From assembly GCF_002813455.1 (NCBI RefSeq), contig NZ_PHHE01000001.1, positions 3,100,001 to 3,164,000 of the forward strand: a stretch of 64,000 nucleotides of DNA, read 5' to 3'. The notes beneath the pieces are model-generated. The model searched no databases. It had not been told where the DNA came from and was given only the letters and a program-made list of their open reading frames with translations. Position 1 is the stretch's first letter. Each line of letters starts with the position of its first letter. The position numbers and the translations under genes were made by a program. Below are positions 54,901 to 63,136 of this stretch, piece after piece. This DNA is from Pseudomonas baetica. GTDB taxonomy: Bacteria; Pseudomonadota; Gammaproteobacteria; Pseudomonadales; Pseudomonadaceae.

Positions 54901-54977
54901 AGTGCAACGAACATCAGGTACCAGACGAACGACTGATGCTTGAGGGCCCATTCGGAGAGGTTGAAAGAGCCTTTCAT
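51924..54977 (-). CDS. triC: TriC-like RND efflux transporter
   Basis: A 1017-residue proton-driven RND pump of the inner membrane, with 12 membrane segments and two large periplasmic loops. The N-terminus (NLSEWALKHQSFVWYLMFVA) and GREEDPSFTIKTMVIQTKWP agree with TriC of P. aeruginosa, which exports triclosan. GLLVDDAMITVEMMV in TM4 carries the paired Asp residues of the proton relay. It overlaps triB by 4 nt. Two adaptor genes precede it, the TriABC hallmark; the real substrate here may differ. Confidence 0.85.
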   Translation of the reverse strand: MKGSFNLSEWALKHQSFVWYLMFVALLMGVFSYFNLGREEDPSFTIKTMVIQTKWPGATQEETLKQVTDRIEKKLEELDSLDYVKSYTRPGESTVYVYLRDTTSAKDIPQIWYQVRKKIDDIRGQFPQGIQGPGFNDEFGDVYGSVYAFTADGLSMRQLRDYVEQARAEIRNVPGLGKIEMVGQQDEVIYLNFSTRKLAALGIDQRQVVQSLQSQNAVTPAGVIEAGPERISVRTSGQFASEKDLAEVNLKLNDRFYRLADIADISRGYVDPATPEFRFDGKPAIGLAIAMQNGGNVQEFGKALHARIDQLTADLPVGVGVHTVSDQAVVVEEAVGGFTSALFEAVIIVLVVSFISLGVRAGLVVACSIPLVLAMVFVFMEYSGITMQRISLGALIIALGLLVDDAMITVEMMVTRLEMGETREQAATFAYTSTAFPMLTGTLVTVAGFVPIGLNASSAGEYTFTLFAVIAVAMLVSWVVAVFFAPVIGVHILSANVKPHAAEPGRVGRAFNHGLLWSMRNRWWAIGITVLLFVLAVFCMRFVQNQFFPSSDRPEILVDLNLPQNASINETRKAVDKLEETLKGDPDIVRWSTYIGQGAIRFYLPLDQQLQNPYYAQLVIVSKDFEAREALSERLRERLRKDFVGIGSYVQALEMGPPVGRPIQYRISGKDIDQVRKHAIELATELDKNSHIGEIIYDWNEPGKVLRIDIAQDKARQLGLSSEDVANLMNSIVSGSPLTQVDDDIYLINVVGRAVDSERGTPETLQNLQIVTPGGTSIPLLAFATVRYELEQPLVWRRDRLPTITIKASVRDEIQPTDLVKLLKPSIDAFADKLPVGYKVATGGTVEESGKAQGPIAKVLPLMLFLMATFLMIQLHSVQKMFLVASVAPLGLIGVVLALVPTGTPMGFVAILGILALIGIIIRNSVILVTQIDEFEKKGLAPWDAVVEATEHRRRPILLTAAAASMGMIPIAREVFWGPMAYAMIGGIVIATLLTLLFLPALYVAWYKIREPKKDAA

Positions 54978-56038
54978 TGACTGTCCTCGTCAAGTTTCAC
55001 GGATTGTCCGGGTTTGAGGCTGTTGACGCCGGCACTGACCACCTGCTCACCATTCTTCACACCGCCGGCCAGCACCACGCTGTTGTCGGTGCGGCTGATC
55101 ACGCTGACATCGCGCGGGTTGACAGTTTTGCTTTGGGTGTCGACCACCCAGATCCGCGTTTTGCCGTCGACCTCTTGCAGCGCTGTCGCGGGCAATTCGA
55201 TGCGTGGCTTGATCGCCGAACTGAGGGTAACGCTGATCGCTGTGCCGAGACGAAATCCGGGCGGTGTATCCGCCAGCGTCAAACGAGCGCGACGGGTGCG
55301 CGTAGCGCTTTGCGCCTGCGGTTCGATTTCGCGGATGGTTGCCGTGGTGTTGATGCTTGGGTCGAGTTGCCCGGCCACCAGGAACACCACATCGCTCGGG
55401 ATCTGATCAACCAGGGTGTCCGGCAGATCGATCACCGCTTCCTTGATGTCCGGTTGCGCCAGGGTCACCACTTGCTGGCCGGCGGTGACCACTTGCCCGG
55501 CTTCGGCGTTCCACGCGGTGACCACGGCTTTGTGGTCGGAGCGCAGTTCGGTGTAGCCGAGTTGATCCTTGCTCTGATTGACCGCCGCCTGCGCCTGCTC
55601 CAGCGAAGCCTGAGTGGTTTTCAAATCCGTAGTGGCGATGTCCAGTTGCGCTTGCGCACCGACCCCGCGATCAAACAGCGCTTGCTGACGCCGAGCATTG
55701 GCCTGAGCGTTGATCAGTTGCGCCCGGATCTTGGCCAGATCGCCTTGGGCTGAGCGCAACTGGTTCTGCTGGTCGGACGGATCGAGGGTGGCGAGCAGCG
55801 TGCCCTTGTCGACTTCGGCACCGACATCGACGTTGCGGCTGGCGATGCGCCCGCCGACACGAAAACCGGTGTTGCTCTCATAGCGCGCCTGAATGCTGCC
55901 GGCGAAACGCCCAAGGGTTTCCTCGTTCAGTGCCTGAACCTTGATCGACAGCACCGGCCGCACCGGCTCCGGCGGAGGCTCGCTTTTCGAGCAGGCAGCC
56001 AACAGCATTGCCATGGACAACAGCCCCAAGTGCTTCAT
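54974..56038 (-). CDS. triB: TriB-like periplasmic adaptor lipoprotein (second adaptor)
   Basis: A 354-residue membrane fusion protein. The lipobox is LLAAC (Cys about residue 16). It has a beta-barrel and lipoyl region (GFRVGGRIASRNVDVGAEVD), a helical hairpin (about residues 95–165) and a C-terminal barrel ending near SLKPGQSVKLDE. It partners with TriA and TriC. Overlaps of 4 nt on each side show strict coupling. Confidence 0.85.
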   Translation of the reverse strand: MKHLGLLSMAMLLAACSKSEPPPEPVRPVLSIKVQALNEETLGRFAGSIQARYESNTGFRVGGRIASRNVDVGAEVDKGTLLATLDPSDQQNQLRSAQGDLAKIRAQLINAQANARRQQALFDRGVGAQAQLDIATTDLKTTQASLEQAQAAVNQSKDQLGYTELRSDHKAVVTAWNAEAGQVVTAGQQVVTLAQPDIKEAVIDLPDTLVDQIPSDVVFLVAGQLDPSINTTATIREIEPQAQSATRTRRARLTLADTPPGFRLGTAISVTLSSAIKPRIELPATALQEVDGKTRIWVVDTQSKTVNPRDVSVISRTDNSVVLAGGVKNGEQVVSAGVNSLKPGQSVKLDEDSQ

Positions 56039-57138
56039 GGCTGGGCTCCCGGTTGCAGATCTTTATAGGTGTTTTCGGCGATCTCGACTTTCATGCCCGG
56101 GTGCAATAACTGCCCGCCGGCGACGATGACTTTCTCACCGCCCTTGAGGCCTTCGCTGATGATGACCTTGCCGGTCAGATAACGACCGACCGTGACCGTG
56201 TGCAATTGCGCTTCACCTTTGTCGTCGACCATCCAGACTGCCGGATCGCTGACGTTTTTGGTCAGCGCCGACCACGGCAGCTCGACCGCCGATTTGCCGC
56301 TGCCTTTGGCCGTGGCGCTGACCACCGAACCGAGCTGCATGCCCGGCGGCAGTTTGTCGAGGGTGACTTTGACTTGCACGGTGCCGGACTGCGCGGACAC
56401 CGCCGGGGTGATTTCGCGCACGGTGCCGGTGGTTTTGATGTTGGGGTTGTCGAGCAGGCTGACCACAATCGAGCGATCCGACGGCCGCTCGGCGAGCAGC
56501 GACTCGTAGACGTTGAACACCGCGTCGCGATCGCCGTCACGGGCCAGTTTGAACATCGGCGCCGTGGCCTGCACCACCTGGCCGACCTCGGCCTGACGCT
56601 CGGTGATGATTCCGGGGGCATCGGCAATCAGCGAGGTGTAACTGAGCTGATCCTTGGCGTTGGCCAGTTGCGCCTGCGCGGCGCTCAATGCGCTTTGGCT
56701 ACTGCGCAACGCCGCCTGGGCGGAATCGTATTCGCTCTGGCTGGTGTAACCTTTGGGTAACAGTTTTTGTTGGCGCACGAATGCCGCAGCGGTCTGCTTG
56801 ACCCGCGCCTGTTCGGCGACAACCTGGGCTTGAGCCGAGTCGACGTTGGTCTGCAAATCCTTGGGATCGAGTTTGGCCAACACTTGTCTGGCGGTCACGC
56901 GGTCACCGACATCGACCATGCGCTGGATGATCTTGCCGCCAACGCGAAACGACAATTCCGTCTCGACGCGCGCCTGCACATCACCGGTGAGGGTCACGGC
57001 AGCCGCGTAGTCCGCGGGTTTGACCTCTTGCACGAAGACCCGTGGCAGGTACTCCTGAGGGGCCTTTTTCTCGCCGCAGGCGCTCAGCAATGTGAACAGA
57101 CTCAGCATGACCGCTGTTTTCAAACCGGGACTCGCCAT
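56035..57138 (-). CDS. triA: TriA-like periplasmic adaptor lipoprotein (first adaptor)
   Basis: A 367-residue membrane fusion protein with lipobox LLSAC (Cys about residue 21). SFRVGGKIIQRMVDVGDRVT is the lipoyl half-motif, with a helical hairpin after it. ATG 57138 (MASPGLKTAVML) has AAGGAG upstream; the frame runs 22 codons further without a ribosome site. First gene of the operon. The outer-membrane partner, presumably a TolC/OpmH type, is not in the window. Confidence 0.85.
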   Translation of the reverse strand: MASPGLKTAVMLSLFTLLSACGEKKAPQEYLPRVFVQEVKPADYAAAVTLTGDVQARVETELSFRVGGKIIQRMVDVGDRVTARQVLAKLDPKDLQTNVDSAQAQVVAEQARVKQTAAAFVRQQKLLPKGYTSQSEYDSAQAALRSSQSALSAAQAQLANAKDQLSYTSLIADAPGIITERQAEVGQVVQATAPMFKLARDGDRDAVFNVYESLLAERPSDRSIVVSLLDNPNIKTTGTVREITPAVSAQSGTVQVKVTLDKLPPGMQLGSVVSATAKGSGKSAVELPWSALTKNVSDPAVWMVDDKGEAQLHTVTVGRYLTGKVIISEGLKGGEKVIVAGGQLLHPGMKVEIAENTYKDLQPGAQP

Positions 57139-57235
57139 GCAGACTCCTTCCTGTGTACGAACGTGCAAGTGACGATACGACTGTGAGCTTAGAACAGGGT
57201 TCAACGTTCGCTCGCGCGATGATGCATTTACCCCC

Positions 57236-57313
57236 GTAGGAGCTGCCGCAGGCAGCTATTTTTTGCTGGTAAAGACCACGATCAAATGATCGCAGCCTGC
57301 AGCAGCGCCTACA
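57236..57313. repeat. Imperfect inverted repeat (gctgccgcaggc family)
   Basis: gtaggagctgccgcaggcag and the inverted gcagcctgcagcagcgccta in the region between triA and the divergent ATPase gene. A diverged copy of the repeat at 6481. Confidence 0.65.
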
Positions 57314-57363
57314 ATGCGACCGCTCCCATGCCCCGCGTGGGAGCGAGCCGGAGAAGGATTTTC

Positions 57364-58524
57364 ATGCTCAAGACCCTCGCGGTGGCCAATTACCGCTCGA
57401 TCAATAAATTGGTGATCCCGCTGGGCCGACTGAACCTGATCACCGGCCCCAACGGCAGCGGCAAGTCCAACCTCTACCGCGCGTTGCGCCTGTTGGCGGA
57501 GACGGCGCAGGGCGGTGTGGTCAATGCGCTGGCCCGTGAGGGCGGACTGGACTCGACATTCTGGGCCGGGCCGGAAACCATCAGCCGGAGGATGCGCAAT
57601 GGCGAGGTGGCGATTGAACCGACAGTGCGCCAAGGCGTGAAGCGCTTGCGTCTGGGCTTTGCCGGGGAAGATTTCAGTTATTCGATTTCTCTCGGGTTGC
57701 CGGAGCCGACGCTCTCGTACTTCTCGCTTGATCCGCAAATCAAAAAGGAATGCATCTGGGCCGGGCCGCTCTATCGTCCGGCGAGCCTGCTGGTGGATCG
57801 CGACGGGCCGATGATCCGTGCTCGCGCCGAGCGTCAATGGGACGTGCTGGCGCAGCACACGCCGAACTTCGACAGTCTGTTCGATCAGGTCGGCAGCCTG
57901 CGCAGCTCGCCGGAAGTGTTCCAGATGCGCGAGTTCATCCGCCGCTGGCGCTTCTACGATCACTTTCGCAGCGACGCCGACGCTCCCGTGCGCCAGCCAC
58001 AACTCGGCACGCGCACGCCGGTTTTGCATCACGATGGGCGTGATCTGGCGGCGGCGTTGCAGACCATCATTGAAATCGGTGATCCCGAGGCGTTGCAGAC
58101 CGCAATCAGCGATGCGTTTCCCGGCGCGCGACTAAACATCGAGCCGCTGCCCGGTGGACGCTTTGCCATCGAGTTTTATCAGGAAGGCTTGCTGCGACCG
58201 CTGTCGGCAGCGGAGTTGTCGGATGGCACGTTGCGCTATCTGCTGCTGATCGCCGCACTCCTGACGCCACGTCCGCCGTCGCTGATGGTGCTGAACGAAC
58301 CGGAAACCAGTCTGCACCCGGATCTGTTGCCGGCCTTGGCACGGTTGATCATTCGCGCCTCAGAAGAATGTCAGGTGTGGGTGGTGTCCCATGCGCGGCG
58401 GTTGATTTCAGCGCTGCAGGAAGACCCTGAGTGCAATTGCATCGTGCTGGAGAAGACGCTGGGCCAGACCGGGATTGTCGGGCAGCGGGTGCTGGATGAG
58501 CCGGCGTGGAACTGGCCGGATTGA
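57364..58524 (+). CDS. OLD/RecF-like AAA ATPase without nuclease domain
   Basis: A 386-residue ABC-type ATPase: Walker A TGPNGSGKSNLYRALRLL (about residues 28–40), a divergent signature region (AAELSDGTLRYLLLIAALLT), Walker B LMVLNEPETSLHPDLLPALA and His switch VVSHARRL. It lacks the TOPRIM domain of true OLD nucleases and the length of SMC proteins. ATG 57364 follows GGAGAAGG. Divergent from triABC, followed by a REP pair. A role in DNA repair or defence is possible; nothing local supports a partner. Confidence 0.75.
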   Translation: MLKTLAVANYRSINKLVIPLGRLNLITGPNGSGKSNLYRALRLLAETAQGGVVNALAREGGLDSTFWAGPETISRRMRNGEVAIEPTVRQGVKRLRLGFAGEDFSYSISLGLPEPTLSYFSLDPQIKKECIWAGPLYRPASLLVDRDGPMIRARAERQWDVLAQHTPNFDSLFDQVGSLRSSPEVFQMREFIRRWRFYDHFRSDADAPVRQPQLGTRTPVLHHDGRDLAAALQTIIEIGDPEALQTAISDAFPGARLNIEPLPGGRFAIEFYQEGLLRPLSAAELSDGTLRYLLLIAALLTPRPPSLMVLNEPETSLHPDLLPALARLIIRASEECQVWVVSHARRLISALQEDPECNCIVLEKTLGQTGIVGQRVLDEPAWNWPD

Positions 58525-58543
58525 GCGGCGCCTGAACGAGCGC

Positions 58544-58609
58544 TTTCGCGAGCAGGCTCGCTCCCACAGTTGATCGCATTTCAATGTGGGAGCGAGCCTG
58601 CTCGCGAAG
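58544..58609. repeat. REP pair
   Basis: ttcgcgagcaggctcgctcc and gagcgagcctgctcgcgaag between the converging ATPase and ABC transporter genes. Confidence 0.9.
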
Positions 58610-58640
58610 GCAGTATCAGAGTCGCATCTGAATCAAGGGA

Positions 58641-59513
58641 TCACCCCTGCCACTTGCCGCCTTCAACAATCACGCTCTCAGGCTTGGTGTCATCGCTCAG
58701 CTCTTTACGCACATATTGGTCGTATAGCTTGAGCAGATACTTCTCTTCACCCAGCTTGGCCAATTCGCTATTCACCCAGTCACGCAACTCGATGTTGCCC
58801 TTCTTCACCGCCGGCGCAATCGGCGCTTCAGCCCCGAGCTTTTCATCCAGCACGCGATAGCCCGGGTTCTGCTTGGCCCAACTGAACAGCACCAGATTGT
58901 CCTGCGCATAGGCGTCGCCACGGCCATTGGCCAGGGCTTGCAGCGATTCGGAGTTCTTCTCGAACTTCAGCAGTTTCCAGTCCGGGTGGTTTTGGGTCAG
59001 CCAGATATCAGCGGTGGTGCCAGTGGTGACAATAGTGGTGCGAGTTGCGAGGTCATCAAGGCTTTTCACCGAGCTGCTCTGCGGTACCAATGCCTGCACC
59101 GCTACCTTGAGGTTCGGATTGGTGAATTCCACCGCTTCCTTGCGCTCCGGGGTCACGGTCATGTTGGCGAGGATCAGGTCGACCTTGTCGCTTTGCAGGA
59201 ATGGAATGCGGCTCGCTGGCTCTACGGCCACGAACTCGACCTTGTTCTCGTCGCCGAGCAGATCCTTGGCGAATTGGCGGCCGATGTCGGTATCAAAACC
59301 GACGTAACGTCCGGCCTCATCGACGAAACCGAACGGTGGCTTATCGGTGAAGACGCCAACGATCAGTTTGTCGCGGGCCTTGATCTTGTCCAGATAACCG
59401 GCCGGCGCGGCACTTTCGCTGGCGACTTTCGGCTTTGGCGATTCTTCGGTTTTGCTGCAGCCGGCGAGCAAGGCGAGGCTGAGCAGGGGCAGTAGAAAAG
59501 CGGCAGTTTTCAT
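58641..59513 (-). CDS. Polar amino-acid-type ABC transporter substrate-binding lipoprotein
   Basis: A 290-residue family 3 binding protein anchored as a lipoprotein (lipobox LLAGC, Cys about residue 19). It has KLIVGVFTDKPPFGFVDEAG, ILANMTVTPERKEAVEFT and GRGDAYAQDNLVL. The ligand is not certain; the surrounding sulfur genes suggest a sulfur amino acid. Last gene of a four-gene operon in which every junction overlaps. Confidence 0.87.
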   Translation of the reverse strand: MKTAAFLLPLLSLALLAGCSKTEESPKPKVASESAAPAGYLDKIKARDKLIVGVFTDKPPFGFVDEAGRYVGFDTDIGRQFAKDLLGDENKVEFVAVEPASRIPFLQSDKVDLILANMTVTPERKEAVEFTNPNLKVAVQALVPQSSSVKSLDDLATRTTIVTTGTTADIWLTQNHPDWKLLKFEKNSESLQALANGRGDAYAQDNLVLFSWAKQNPGYRVLDEKLGAEAPIAPAVKKGNIELRDWVNSELAKLGEEKYLLKLYDQYVRKELSDDTKPESVIVEGGKWQG

Positions 59514-60292
59514 AGCAGTTCCAGTTCCTTTGTCGGATTCGTTTTTGGCAGTGTTGCCACGAAGGAGAACTTCTCCAGGAACTGCTGCGCGCGTGCGGTT
59601 TGCGGGTTCGTAAAGAAAATCTCGGGCGGGGTCTGTTCGAGGATGCGTCCGGCATCCATGAACACGATGCGGTCGGCCACCGCGCGGGCGAAGGCCATTT
59701 CATGGGTAACGATCAACAGGGTCATGCCTTCGCGGGCCAGCCCCTGAATCACTTGCAGCACTTCCTTGACCATCTCCGGGTCGAGGGCGGCGGTGACCTC
59801 GTCAAAGAGCATCACTCGTGGGTTCATGCACAACGAACGGACGATGGCGATGCGTTGCTGCTGGCCGCCGGAAAGCTGCCTTGGATACGCATCGCGCTTG
59901 TCCGCCAGACCGACGCGTTCGAGCAAGGCTTCGGCTTGCTGCTGCGCTTCGCGGCGTTGGCGTTTCTGTACTTTGAGCGGGCCCAGCAACAAGTTGTCGA
60001 GCACGCTCATGTGCGGGAACAGGTGATAACTCTGGAACACCATGCCGATCTGCTGACGCACTTCGCGCCAGTCGGTGGCCTTGTCCAGCAGCTCGCGGCC
60101 GACAAATTTCAGGCTGCCGCTGTGGGCCTCTTCCAGACCATTGAGGCAACGCAGCAGGGTGCTTTTGCCGCAGCCGCTGGGGCCGAGGATGACGATCACT
60201 TCGCCGCTCTGCACCTGCAGATCGATGCCGTTGAGCACCTGCTGCTCGCCGTAGAATTTGTTGAAACCGTGAAACTCGATCAATGCGCTCAT
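59510..60292 (-). CDS. Polar amino-acid-type ABC transporter ATPase
   Basis: A 260-residue ATPase: Walker A GPSGCGKST, Q-loop GMVFQSYHLFPHMSVLDN, signature [15 protein letters not shown], Walker B VMLFDEVTAALDPE (with Val where Pro is usual), His switch VTHEMAFA. Overlaps its neighbours by 4 nt on each side. Confidence 0.9.
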   Translation of the reverse strand: MSALIEFHGFNKFYGEQQVLNGIDLQVQSGEVIVILGPSGCGKSTLLRCLNGLEEAHSGSLKFVGRELLDKATDWREVRQQIGMVFQSYHLFPHMSVLDNLLLGPLKVQKRQRREAQQQAEALLERVGLADKRDAYPRQLSGGQQQRIAIVRSLCMNPRVMLFDEVTAALDPEMVKEVLQVIQGLAREGMTLLIVTHEMAFARAVADRIVFMDAGRILEQTPPEIFFTNPQTARAQQFLEKFSFVATLPKTNPTKELELL

Positions 60293-60948
60293 GCTTGCGT
60301 CCAGCGGCGCTCCAGCACACGCGAGGCGGCCGACAGCGGGTAGCAGATGAAAAAGAAAAACAGGAACAGCGCGCCGTAAATCAACACTGATTCGTAGGTG
60401 CGCTCGATGATCTGTTGGCCGACCTTGATCACGTCGACCACGCCGATCAGCACTGCCAGCGAACTGGTTTTGATGATTCGCGTGTAGACGTTGATGGTCG
60501 GCGGCGTCATGCGTTTCAGCGCTTGCGGCAGCAGCACGTAACCGAACAGCTGCGGGGCGTTCAAGCCAATCGACAGCCCCGCCTCACGCTGCCCGCGTGG
60601 CAACGAATGCAACGCGCCGCGCGCCACTTCACCGACTTCACTGGCGCCCCACAACGACAGCACCAGCACCGCACACCAGAAGCTCGGCAGGCTCACGCCA
60701 AAGAAAATCGGCAAGCCGAAAAACAGCAGGTACAGCCAGACCAGCACCGGGATCGCCCGGAACAGCTCCAGATAGACACGCAAAATCGCGTTCAGCCAGG
60801 TCACGTTGAGCGTGCGCAACACGCCGTAGAGCACGCCGCCGATGGTGCTGATGGCGATGCTCAGGAAGGAGATCGACAGGGTTTGCCCGGCGCCTTTGGC
60901 CAGTTGCGGCAACGACACCCAAAGCAGCTCAAGACCCGAACTGGCCAT
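60289..60948 (-). CDS. Polar amino-acid-type ABC transporter permease (second)
   Basis: A 219-residue HisQM-type permease with ELFRAIPVLVWLYLLFFGLP, the EAA region GQREAGLSIGLNAPQLFGYV, then LPQALKRMTPP and IKTSSLAVLIGVVDV. It overlaps the upstream permease gene by 20 nt. The two permeases are different enough to suggest a heterodimer. Confidence 0.88.
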   Translation of the reverse strand: MASSGLELLWVSLPQLAKGAGQTLSISFLSIAISTIGGVLYGVLRTLNVTWLNAILRVYLELFRAIPVLVWLYLLFFGLPIFFGVSLPSFWCAVLVLSLWGASEVGEVARGALHSLPRGQREAGLSIGLNAPQLFGYVLLPQALKRMTPPTINVYTRIIKTSSLAVLIGVVDVIKVGQQIIERTYESVLIYGALFLFFFFICYPLSAASRVLERRWTQA

Positions 60949-61594
60949 GCTGGAGCCTCCTTTCCAGACGGCTGAGCAGCAGCGACAGCGGCAGGAACAA
61001 CAGCACGCAAATCAGCGTCAGCACGGCGAGCATTTCGTAGGTTTTGTAGTAGAGCGCGATGTAGCTTTTGGTCGTGTAGAGGATTTCCGGCACCGCCACC
61101 GCCGAGACCACGGTGGTTTCCTTGAGCAGGAAAATGAAATTGGCGAACAGCGACGGCAGGCTGAGGATGCCCGCTTGCGGCAGGATCACGTAGCGCAGCA
61201 ACTGACCGTGGGACAGACCGATGGAGCGCCCCGATTCCAGCTGCGCCTGCGGCACCGCATCGACGCCTGCGCGCAGCACTTCAGTGAGGTAGGCGCCGCC
61301 GAGAAAGGTCATGGTGATGATCGCGGCGCTGAAGCCGGAGACTTTGATCCCCAGCGCCGGCAAGGCGAAATAAACGAAGAACAACTGGATCAGCAGCGGC
61401 GTGTTGCGTGCCAGCTCGACGTAGAGGCCGACGGCGCGCTGCAAGTAAGGTGTGCGAAACACCAGAATCGTCGCATTGAGCAGCGCCACCAGCAGTGAGG
61501 TGCCGATGGCGATCAAACCGACCTGCAGCGTCACGCCTACGGCTTTTAAAAATGCCGGCAGGGTGCTGAGGATAAACGCGTAATCGAATGTCAT
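60929..61594 (-). CDS. Polar amino-acid-type ABC transporter permease (first)
   Basis: A 221-residue HisQM-type permease with ELARNTPLLIQLFFVYFALP, the EAA region AQLESGRSIGLSHGQLLRYV, and FIFLLKETTVVSAVAVPEIL. First gene of the operon; its upstream region (61595–61740) is AT-rich and must hold the promoter. Confidence 0.88.
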   Translation of the reverse strand: MTFDYAFILSTLPAFLKAVGVTLQVGLIAIGTSLLVALLNATILVFRTPYLQRAVGLYVELARNTPLLIQLFFVYFALPALGIKVSGFSAAIITMTFLGGAYLTEVLRAGVDAVPQAQLESGRSIGLSHGQLLRYVILPQAGILSLPSLFANFIFLLKETTVVSAVAVPEILYTTKSYIALYYKTYEMLAVLTLICVLLFLPLSLLLSRLERRLQHGQFGS

Positions 61595-61876
61595 GAAGCT
61601 TCCTGGACGTCGCTCGGTAAGCGACGGTGATGCAGTCCATGGACAGCGGGTGACTGTCCGGCAGGAAGTGACTTTATAGGTATAAAAACAAGAATTTAAA
61701 TACTGTTAAAGCATATTGATATCACTCAAAAAACTATCCTGTGGGTTTGCCGGGAAGGAATAAGAAGGCTATTTTCCCTTGCGCTGTAGGAAGGATCTTT
61801 TTTTCACGAAAGCCCTCCAAGGACGAACAGCTTTTGGCCAAACTCCGCCGGCCGAACCCTCACAAGGAAGAGAAAC

Positions 61877-61969
61877 ATGGACGTAAAAGTGCCGCAGCGA
61901 CTGGATCCGCAGGACATTGTGAAATTGTTGGTGGCGTTGCGCCGCGCGTTGAAAGCGCAAACGGCCTGA
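61877..61969 (+). CDS. Candidate 30-residue small protein
   Basis: ATG preceded by AAGGAAGAG at good spacing; the product starts MDVKVPQRLDPQDIVKLLVA and continues as a basic amphipathic helix. It lies alone in the gap between the ABC operon and metQ copy 2, upstream of an inverted repeat. Codon use looks like normal Pseudomonas coding sequence. Function unknown; could be chance. Confidence 0.4.
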   Translation: MDVKVPQRLDPQDIVKLLVALRRALKAQTA

Positions 61970-61983
61970 GCCGTTACCCTGCT

Positions 61984-62091
61984 CATTCCCACGCTCTGCG
62001 TGGGAATGCAGCCTGGGACGCTCCGCGTCCCACCAAGAGCCGAACGCGGAGCGTCCGATGAGGCATTCCCACGCAGAGCGTGGGAACGATC
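61984..62091. repeat. Inverted repeats of the cgttcccacgctc family
   Basis: attcccacgctctgcgtggg is itself palindromic and pairs with the later cccacgcagagcgtgggaac; between them gggacgctccgcgtcccacc and gcggagcgtcc form another pair. Same family as 29891. Confidence 0.8.
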
Positions 62092-62103
62092 ATCGGGGAC
62101 ACA

Positions 62104-62139
62104 AAAACGCCGATGACTATCACTAGCCATCGGCGTTTT
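62104..62139. terminator. Bidirectional rho-independent terminator
   Basis: Perfect 12-bp stem AAAACGCCGATG/CATCGGCGTTTT with a 12-nt loop, just past the metQ copy 2 stop codon. Confidence 0.88.
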
Positions 62140-62171
62140 CACAACTTGAAGGGGTTCACTCAAGCGTCAGA

Positions 62172-62969
62172 TCAGAACGCCGGCAGTACCGCGCCGTTGT
62201 ACTTCTTCTCGATGAACGCTTTGACTTCCGGGCTGGTCAGGGCAGCGGCCAGTTTCTTGATGGCGTCGCTGTTCTTGTTGTCCTCACGGGCAACGAGGAA
62301 GTTCACGTAAGGCGAATCAGCGCCTTCGATCACCAGCGCATCCTTGGTCGGATTCAAACCGGCTTCCAGCGCGTAGTTGGTGTTGATCATGTCCAGATCA
62401 ACTTCCTTCAGAACGCGTGGTAGCAGGGCCGATTCCAGTTCCTTGAACTTGAAGTTGTGCGGGTTCTTGGCGATGTCTTTCGGCGTGGCCAGGGCGTTCT
62501 TCGGGTCTTTCAGTTCGATCAGGCCAGCCTTCTGCAGCAGGATCAGAGCGCGGCCGCTGTTGCTGCCTTCGTTCGGGATGGCGATGGTTGCGCCGTCCGG
62601 CAGTTCAGCCAGGGTCTTGTATTTGCTCGAGTAGCCACCGAACGGTTCAACGTGCACGCCTTGCACGGTCACCAGATACTTGGACTTGTCGTCCTTGTAT
62701 TTGCCCTGGTTGAAGCTGTTCAGGTACGGCAGGGTCTGGAAGTAGTTGGCATCCAGACGCTTCTCGCCAACCTGTACGTTCGGCTGCACGTAGTCAGTGA
62801 ACACTTTGATTTCCAGATCCACGCCTTCTTTGGCGAGGGTCGGCTTGATCAGCTCAAGAATTTCAGCGTGCGGGACCGGGGTCGCCGCGACGACCAGTTT
62901 CTCGCCGGCCTGGGCCAGGGAAGCCGTCAGAGCAGCCGCCAATGCGGTAAACAACAGAACCTTTTTCAT
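62172..62969 (-). CDS. metQ: MetQ-family substrate-binding protein (copy 2, no transporter partners adjacent)
   Basis: A 265-residue NlpA/MetQ protein with a cleaved signal peptide (FTALAAALTASLAQA). It carries VAATPVPHAEILELIKPTLA, DANYFQTLPYLNSFNQGKYK and IPNEGSNSGRALILLQKAGL, closer to classical methionine-binding MetQ than copy 1. No permease or ATPase is adjacent; it may feed the metNI pair at 49–51 kb or another elsewhere. A weak sigma54-like TGGCAC-N5-TTAGA lies upstream (63012–63029, minus strand), which could fit the neighbouring regulator. Confidence 0.88.
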   Translation of the reverse strand: MKKVLLFTALAAALTASLAQAGEKLVVAATPVPHAEILELIKPTLAKEGVDLEIKVFTDYVQPNVQVGEKRLDANYFQTLPYLNSFNQGKYKDDKSKYLVTVQGVHVEPFGGYSSKYKTLAELPDGATIAIPNEGSNSGRALILLQKAGLIELKDPKNALATPKDIAKNPHNFKFKELESALLPRVLKEVDLDMINTNYALEAGLNPTKDALVIEGADSPYVNFLVAREDNKNSDAIKKLAAALTSPEVKAFIEKKYNGAVLPAF

Positions 62970-63136
62970 GCAGTGTCCTTATCGAAAATCACGGTCGCTG
63001 ATGGCGACGGCATCTAATACGTGTGCCAGTGAAGTGATATCGCTGGCGTGAGGCGGACAATACCGGGATTTTTTATTCCCGGACAATAACGTTTATTCAG
63101 CTTCATATTCCATTTTGTTCATGTTGGACGAGACGG

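Noticed and set aside
52905..54980. Plus-strand open frame of 691 codons opposite triC
   Set aside because: His-, Gln- and Arg-rich shadow translation without domains; triC is intact on the other strand.
2516..62091. CRISPR-like impression from the many regularly shaped repeats
   Set aside because: The repeats are dispersed REP pairs, one or two per gap, with no array or cas genes.
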